The notes below the pieces were generated by a model. The model worked only from the letters and a program-made list of their open reading frames with translations, did no database searches and had not been told where the DNA came from. A stretch of DNA of 34,961 nt from Clostridia bacterium (lineage in GTDB: Bacteria > Bacillota > Clostridia > Peptostreptococcales > Anaerovoracaceae), in contig JAILDA010000028.1 in assembly GCA_024689865.1 (NCBI GenBank), positions 1 through 34,961 on the forward strand, given 5' to 3'. Each line of letters starts with the position of its first letter. Positions within the stretch are counted from its first letter, which is position 1. The position numbers and the translations under genes were made by a program. Shown here piece after piece: positions 31,091 through 34,961 of this stretch.

Positions 31091-32401
31091 TTAAAGTACA
31101 ACACCGAGTATGGTAAGGATGATGCCGCCGAGCACTACGCCGATGAGGCATACTACCAGCTGTCCGGTAACCAGTCTCTTGGCTATGGACTCGTCGCGGT
31201 TCATTCCCATGAATACAGCGCCGCCTGTGCTGAACGGGGACATACCTGTGAAGTGTGCACCCAGAACTGCAGCAAGGAAGAGCACCATCGGGTTGAGTGT
31301 TCCGCCGGAAGACTGAACGAGCTGCGGTACGATCGGAGCGACCATCGGGAATACGACGGTGATTCCTCCGGAGAAGGAGGACAGGAATGCTCCGAGCAGG
31401 CACATGAAGAAGGGCAGCAGCCAGTTGGGAATGGTAGCTGTGAGCCAGTCGGAAATGATCTTGACTGCGCCGGCCTGAACAGCAACGGCCATCAGCATGG
31501 AGATTCCGGAGAGGAGCAGCAGCGTGTTCCACGGGCAGGCAGCGATTACCTTCTTGGGCTCGGCCAGCTTAAGGAAGTGCGCGAAGATGAAACCGATCAG
31601 GCAGAGCACCTGAATGTCGCAGAATCCGGAGAAGCTCTTCATGAACGCTCCGCCGATCTTCCAGGTGTTGAGCATGCCCGGTACTACTGCGAAGAATACT
31701 ACGCAGAGGATCAGGATGAGGGTGGTCTTCTGCTCTCTGGTGAAGGCAGCAGGCTCTTCCATACCAACGATGGCCTTTACCTTGTAGCCCTTCCAGATGA
31801 AGAAGCAGATGACAATCAGCAGGATGGATACGATCACGCTGATGAAGAAAATGCTCCAGGTGAATCCGCCGGACTCAGCTTCGTAACCGTTGGCAGCTAT
31901 GTTGGCGTCGATGATGGCACCGGAAGCTCCCCAGCGAACGAAGGAACCTGCGTTTGCGGAATAACCGAGGGATGCGCAGATAAGCGGGTCAACGCCCGAC
32001 GGAACAGCAATGGTGAAGCCCATTACAGCCAGAATGGCGCCGGCAGCCGGCGGTACGCAGCCGAGGATACCAAGGGCGAAGCCTATGATCATCAGCATGA
32101 ATACCAGCATGGACGGCCTTTTTCTGGTCGCGTACAACATCTTTTCGGCTACTGCCTTCATCGTTCCGTTCACGACGCCTACGCCGAAGAACAGGGACAG
32201 AGACATTACCTGGAAGAATACGCTGGTCGGGAACATAGCGATGACGTTCTTAACACGAAGACCCATGAACAGGACGCCGATTATGAACGCGAACACCATC
32301 GCAGATACACCCATCTGCAGGTTGAACTTGTAGCTGAGGAATATAGCCAGAGCTACACCGATCAAGCACAGTATTACTATTGTGCCGTTTACACCTTCCA
32401 T
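31091..32401 (-). CDS. MatC/SLC13-like carboxylate transporter
   Basis: Integral membrane protein (436 aa, about 11-12 helices) of the ion-transporter superfamily that holds SLC13 and MatC dicarboxylate carriers. The N-terminal half matches the MatC_N pattern (LSYKFNLQMGVSAMVFAFIIG, MFPTSVFFQVMSLSLFFGVGVVNGT). Two re-entrant-loop-like segments carry small and polar residues (PPAAGAILAVMGF, and HFTGMSPFSTGGAVF near the end). The track start at 32467 is wrong: ATG 32401 has a perfect AGGAGG 6 bases upstream. It lies between the activase gene and the CapA-like gene. It probably imports the organic acid substrate of the glycyl radical enzyme pathway; the substrate is inferred only from family and context. 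Confidence 0.87.
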   Translation of the reverse strand: MEGVNGTIVILCLIGVALAIFLSYKFNLQMGVSAMVFAFIIGVLFMGLRVKNVIAMFPTSVFFQVMSLSLFFGVGVVNGTMKAVAEKMLYATRKRPSMLVFMLMIIGFALGILGCVPPAAGAILAVMGFTIAVPSGVDPLICASLGYSANAGSFVRWGASGAIIDANIAANGYEAESGGFTWSIFFISVIVSILLIVICFFIWKGYKVKAIVGMEEPAAFTREQKTTLILILCVVFFAVVPGMLNTWKIGGAFMKSFSGFCDIQVLCLIGFIFAHFLKLAEPKKVIAACPWNTLLLLSGISMLMAVAVQAGAVKIISDWLTATIPNWLLPFFMCLLGAFLSSFSGGITVVFPMVAPIVPQLVQSSGGTLNPMVLFLAAVLGAHFTGMSPFSTGGAVFMGMNRDESIAKRLVTGQLVVCLIGVVLGGIILTILGVVL

Positions 32402-32441
32402 TTTTAACCTCCTAAAAATGAAAACTAGAATTGCTGAGGTC

Positions 32442-33350
32442 TCAGTGCATTCTGCAGTCGAGACCAAGGTTTATGAATATACGTTTGTAACTCTCCTTTT
32501 GTTCTGCTGTCGGAGAGGTAACGCCTTCCAGAAGATACGGAATGTTGAGCATCTTATACTTGCCCAGTCCGAATCTGTGGTACGGAAGAAGATCCACATG
32601 CAGCGACGGATCCAGTTCCTTTACGAACTCCGCCGTTGCGGCAAGGTTCTCTTCCGAGTCGTTGTATCCCGGTATTACCGGAATGCGTATGAATATCTTT
32701 ACCGGATATTTGTGTATCTTTTTTAGGTTCTCCAGGATGAGCTCGTTGCCGAAGCCTGTGTACTCCCTGTGCTTTTCCGTATCCATATGCTTAATATCAT
32801 ACAACACAAGGTCCGTGTACGGCAGAACTTTTTCTATGTTCTCCGAAGGAAACTGTCCGCAGGTATCCAGAGTGGTATGTATCCCCTCTTCCTTGCACCT
32901 TCTGAACAGTTCAGCCACGAATTCCGGCTGGAGCATGGCTTCGCCTCCCGAACACGTGACGCCTCCGCCGGAAGTCTCGTAGAAGCCTTTGTCCTTCATT
33001 ACTTCTTCGAAGACTTTGTCTATCGTCTTCTCTTCGCCGTAGAAGAACATCGCATGCGACGGGCATACCTGGGTGCAGGTGCCGCAGGACACGCACTTTC
33101 CGCGGTCTATGCTTATTGCGCCGTCCTTTACGGAAAGCGCCTGATTGGGGCAGTTCTTGACGCACATGCCGCACTTTACGCATATGGGCGCCCTGTGAGC
33201 CAGCTGCCTTACGGCCTTCTGAGACTCCGGATTGGCGCACCAAAGACACCTTAAGGGGCAGCCCTGAAGAAAGACCGTGGTCCTTACTCCGGGGCCGTCC
33301 TCGGTAGAAAAGTGCTGGATATTGAATACTTGTCCTTTTATCTGCGGCAT
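32442..33350 (-). CDS. Glycyl radical enzyme-activating protein (radical SAM, two extra 4Fe-4S clusters)
   Basis: Activase (302 aa) that uses S-adenosylmethionine and a 4Fe-4S cluster to place a glycyl radical on the partner enzyme encoded just upstream. The radical SAM motif CPLRCLWC supplies C31, C35 and C38. A ferredoxin-like insert has two further clusters (C57/60/63/67 in CVKCGMCVKNCP and C86/89/92/96 in CVSCGTCTQVCP). This is the arrangement of activases for non-PFL glycyl radical enzymes, because PFL activase itself lacks the insert. The GGE-type motif CSGGEAML and the C-terminal LLPYHRFGLGKY are also present. AGGAAGAG precedes the ATG. It follows the enzyme gene by 48 bases that contain a hairpin. 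Confidence 0.95.
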   Translation of the reverse strand: MPQIKGQVFNIQHFSTEDGPGVRTTVFLQGCPLRCLWCANPESQKAVRQLAHRAPICVKCGMCVKNCPNQALSVKDGAISIDRGKCVSCGTCTQVCPSHAMFFYGEEKTIDKVFEEVMKDKGFYETSGGGVTCSGGEAMLQPEFVAELFRRCKEEGIHTTLDTCGQFPSENIEKVLPYTDLVLYDIKHMDTEKHREYTGFGNELILENLKKIHKYPVKIFIRIPVIPGYNDSEENLAATAEFVKELDPSLHVDLLPYHRFGLGKYKMLNIPYLLEGVTSPTAEQKESYKRIFINLGLDCRMH

Positions 33351-33370
33351 TTGCTCTTCCTGGTCGCGTC

Positions 33371-33390
33371 CGGACCGCGTTTACGGTCCG
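33371..33390 (-). other. Intercistronic hairpin between the glycyl radical enzyme and its activase
   Basis: Minus strand CGGACCG-TAAACG-CGGTCCG, a perfect 7-bp stem without a T-tract, lies just after the enzyme stop. Rather than a terminator it may protect the upstream mRNA from exonucleases and so keep enzyme levels above activase levels. Confidence 0.55.
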
Positions 33391-33398
33391 ATGCGCAC

Positions 33399-34961
33399 TT
33401 ACATTGCTTCGCTGGTCCTGGATATGATCTCGTTCCTGAGGCTCTTGGGAAGATCCACGAAGAACGCGCTGTATCCGGCTACGCGTACCATGAGGTTCGG
33501 ATGCTGTTCCGGATGCTCGCTGGCTTCAATAAGCAGATCCTGGTCGATAATGTTGATCTGTACGTGGAATCCGCCGTGAGTGAAGTACTCCTCAAGCATG
33601 GCGCCCAGGTTCTTGATGTTGTCCGGGTTGTTGAACAGTCTCTTGTCGAACTTCATGTTCATGAGCGCCGCGGTGGAGTTGTCTACGTGCACCGCCTTGG
33701 ACGCGGAGTTGAACACGCAGGTGGGTCCGTGCGTGTCGCAGCCCTGCGAAGGCGAGCAGAATCCGTCGGCAATGGGCTCTCCGTCCTTATGGCCGCTGGG
33801 CAGCGGGCCGGTCCTTCTGCCGAAGGTAACGTGAGCCATCGCTCCGGAACGTCCTCCCCAGAGAGGTGTTCCGAACGGGTTCTTTTCTTTCCACATTCTC
33901 TCCTGGAGCCATACGGACAGCTCGGAGAAGGTCTCGTCTGCGTAGTCGTCGTCGTTGCCGTACTTAGGCGCGGACTTGAGCAGAGCTCTTTCGTACTCGT
34001 AGCCTTCGAAGTTGTGGTCCATAGCCTCTATTATGCGGTCTACGGTAAGCTTCTTGTCGTCGAACACCAGCTTGCGGATGGCCGTTAAGGAGTCGGAAGC
34101 ATCCTGAAGTCCGCGGTCTGCTATGTGATACAGGAAGGACGGATACCTTACGCCGCCGGCTCTTGCGTCCATGCCCTTTTCCAGGCAGTCGCCCAGAAGA
34201 GCGGAGAGGTACGGAGTGTGGAAGCTGTTGATGTCTACGTACGCGGATACTCTGGCCGCCTTGGCCATGTCAGCGATCAGAACGTCGAACTGCTTCTTGA
34301 ACGCGTCCTTGAATTCCTCGAAGGTCTTGAAGTTTCTGGGATCTCCGGTGTGGGGGCCTATCTGGACCTTGGTCTTGGGATCCATGCCGTCGTACATTAC
34401 GAACTCCATGATCTTGGCAAGGTTTATGTAGTTGATGCCCAGCGATCCGCCGTGGGTGGAATATCCGCCGATCAGCGATCCTGCGCAGCCCAGAGCGCTC
34501 CAGTTGCGGGCGTCTTCTATGGGCATTCCTCTCTTGAGGAAGCCGGGGATCCTGGTCTCGTCGCTCATGTAGGCCGGGTTGCCGTCGCCTCTGCGGACGT
34601 TTACTTCTATGGCCTTGTACCATACGCGCTTGTCTATGTTCTTATGGTAGCGGACATAGATCGGCGGCTGCGGCAGATTGACCTGAGCCTGACACTCAAG
34701 AATAAGATAGGACAGCTCGTTGGAGGCGTCCCTTCCGTCCGCGGTCTGACCGCAGAGAGTGGTAGCCTGAAGAGTGGTTCCGGGAATGTTGTTCTTTTCG
34801 TAGTTGTTCTTCACTACGGAGATCTCATTGATCTTTACCAGTACCAGGGCGAACAGTTCCGCGGCGTCCTGACGGGACAGCGTTCCGTTCTCTATTACGT
34901 CCTGCTTGTACATCGGGTAGAGATACTGGTCGATGCGGCTGGGGGACTCTGCCTGGAAAGA
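33399..34961 (-). CDS. Glycyl radical enzyme, partial (N-terminus beyond right edge), atypical active site
   Basis: C-terminal ~520 residues of an anaerobic glycyl radical enzyme (whole proteins are ~800 aa). The frame stays open to the window edge (SFQAESPSRIDQYLYP precedes the ATG at 34913), so that ATG is not the start. The glycyl radical motif RVAGYSAFF is near the C-terminus. The thiyl-radical cysteine is in ARNWSALGCAGSLIGG, about 136 codons after 34913. Dehydratases and lyases of the family (glycerol, choline, isethionate, hydroxyproline) read GCVEP here, with Glu as a base; this protein has GCAG. It also lacks the adjacent Cys-Cys pair of pyruvate formate-lyase. The activase with two extra clusters follows. 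The reaction is unknown; C-C bond chemistry on a carboxylate is my inference from the neighbours. Confidence 0.93.
   Translation of the reverse strand, partial: SFQAESPSRIDQYLYPMYKQDVIENGTLSRQDAAELFALVLVKINEISVVKNNYEKNNIPGTTLQATTLCGQTADGRDASNELSYLILECQAQVNLPQPPIYVRYHKNIDKRVWYKAIEVNVRRGDGNPAYMSDETRIPGFLKRGMPIEDARNWSALGCAGSLIGGYSTHGGSLGINYINLAKIMEFVMYDGMDPKTKVQIGPHTGDPRNFKTFEEFKDAFKKQFDVLIADMAKAARVSAYVDINSFHTPYLSALLGDCLEKGMDARAGGVRYPSFLYHIADRGLQDASDSLTAIRKLVFDDKKLTVDRIIEAMDHNFEGYEYERALLKSAPKYGNDDDYADETFSELSVWLQERMWKEKNPFGTPLWGGRSGAMAHVTFGRRTGPLPSGHKDGEPIADGFCSPSQGCDTHGPTCVFNSASKAVHVDNSTAALMNMKFDKRLFNNPDNIKNLGAMLEEYFTHGGFHVQINIIDQDLLIEASEHPEQHPNLMVRVAGYSAFFVDLPKSLRNEIISRTSEAM

Noticed and set aside
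31073-32407. 444-aa plus-strand ORF opposite the MatC-like transporter
   Set aside because: Highly hydrophilic, E/H/Y-rich complement of a membrane-protein gene; the sense frame has a clear family match and a perfect AGGAGG.
33399-34961. Pyruvate formate-lyase
   Set aside because: The active-site loop has a single Cys (GCAG) rather than Cys-Cys, and the activase has two additional ferredoxin clusters that PFL activase lacks.
1-34961. CRISPR arrays, tRNA or rRNA genes, insertion sequences, prophage
   Set aside because: I looked for regularly spaced repeats, cloverleaf-like segments, transposase motifs and phage proteins and found none.

Overview
The window looks like a chromosomal segment from an anaerobic, low-oxygen-adapted Firmicute (Clostridia-like). 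Support comes from the Gram-positive dcw order, a PASTA-tailed SpoVD/FtsI-type transpeptidase, DivIB-like FtsQ, a CIRCE operator, two U32 proteins, and an oxygen-sensitive glycyl radical enzyme with its activase. I cannot name the genus. I see no rRNA, tRNA, CRISPR array, insertion sequence or phage gene. Gene density is high and almost all genes read on the minus strand; plus-strand genes are rnhB, an M3 peptidase, and an ASKHA/URO-D pair.

Region 1 (1-14050, minus strand) is housekeeping. Transcription enters at mraZ and runs mraZ-rsmH-ftsL-ftsI/spoVD-murF-murD-ftsW-murG-ftsQ-ftsZ, closed by a strong terminator after ftsZ. An rRNA/tRNA 2'-O-methyltransferase and pheS-pheT follow; pheT runs off the left edge. 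The division/cell-wall cluster is unusually short: murE, mraY, murC, murB and ftsA are absent and there is no room for them. It also carries a terminator-like hairpin between ftsL and ftsI and an internal promoter before ftsZ.

Region 2 (14051-24864) begins with a 378-base divergent control region between mraZ and rnhB, with three AAAGTGG-type MraZ-box candidates and a separate long inverted repeat. rnhB overlaps an M3-family oligopeptidase and ends at a two-way terminator. On the minus strand a four-gene operon follows: an LTA-synthase-fold membrane protein whose catalytic residues appear lost, a Crp/Fnr-type HTH protein without its nucleotide-binding domain, and two U32 proteins. Next come an SPFH/band-7 protein with a small glutamine-rich membrane partner of unknown function, and a small heat-shock protein under a CIRCE operator.

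Region 3 (24865-34961) is metabolic and the most accessory in character. A PocR-AraC regulator is divergent from an ASKHA protein with an N-terminal ferredoxin-like domain (corrinoid reactivator type) and a URO-D-fold zinc methyltransferase candidate. This suggests a corrinoid one-carbon module whose corrinoid protein is not in the window. A minus-strand operon enters from the right edge: a glycyl radical enzyme (N-terminus outside the window), its radical-SAM activase, a MatC/SLC13-like carboxylate transporter and a cytoplasmic CapA-like metallophosphoesterase, followed after a terminator by an MmgE/PrpD dehydratase/epimerase. The glycyl radical enzyme keeps the C-terminal glycyl motif but has GCAG where dehydratases and lyases of the family carry GCVE. 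I think the GRE-transporter-MmgE/PrpD group is the best candidate for an undescribed anaerobic pathway.
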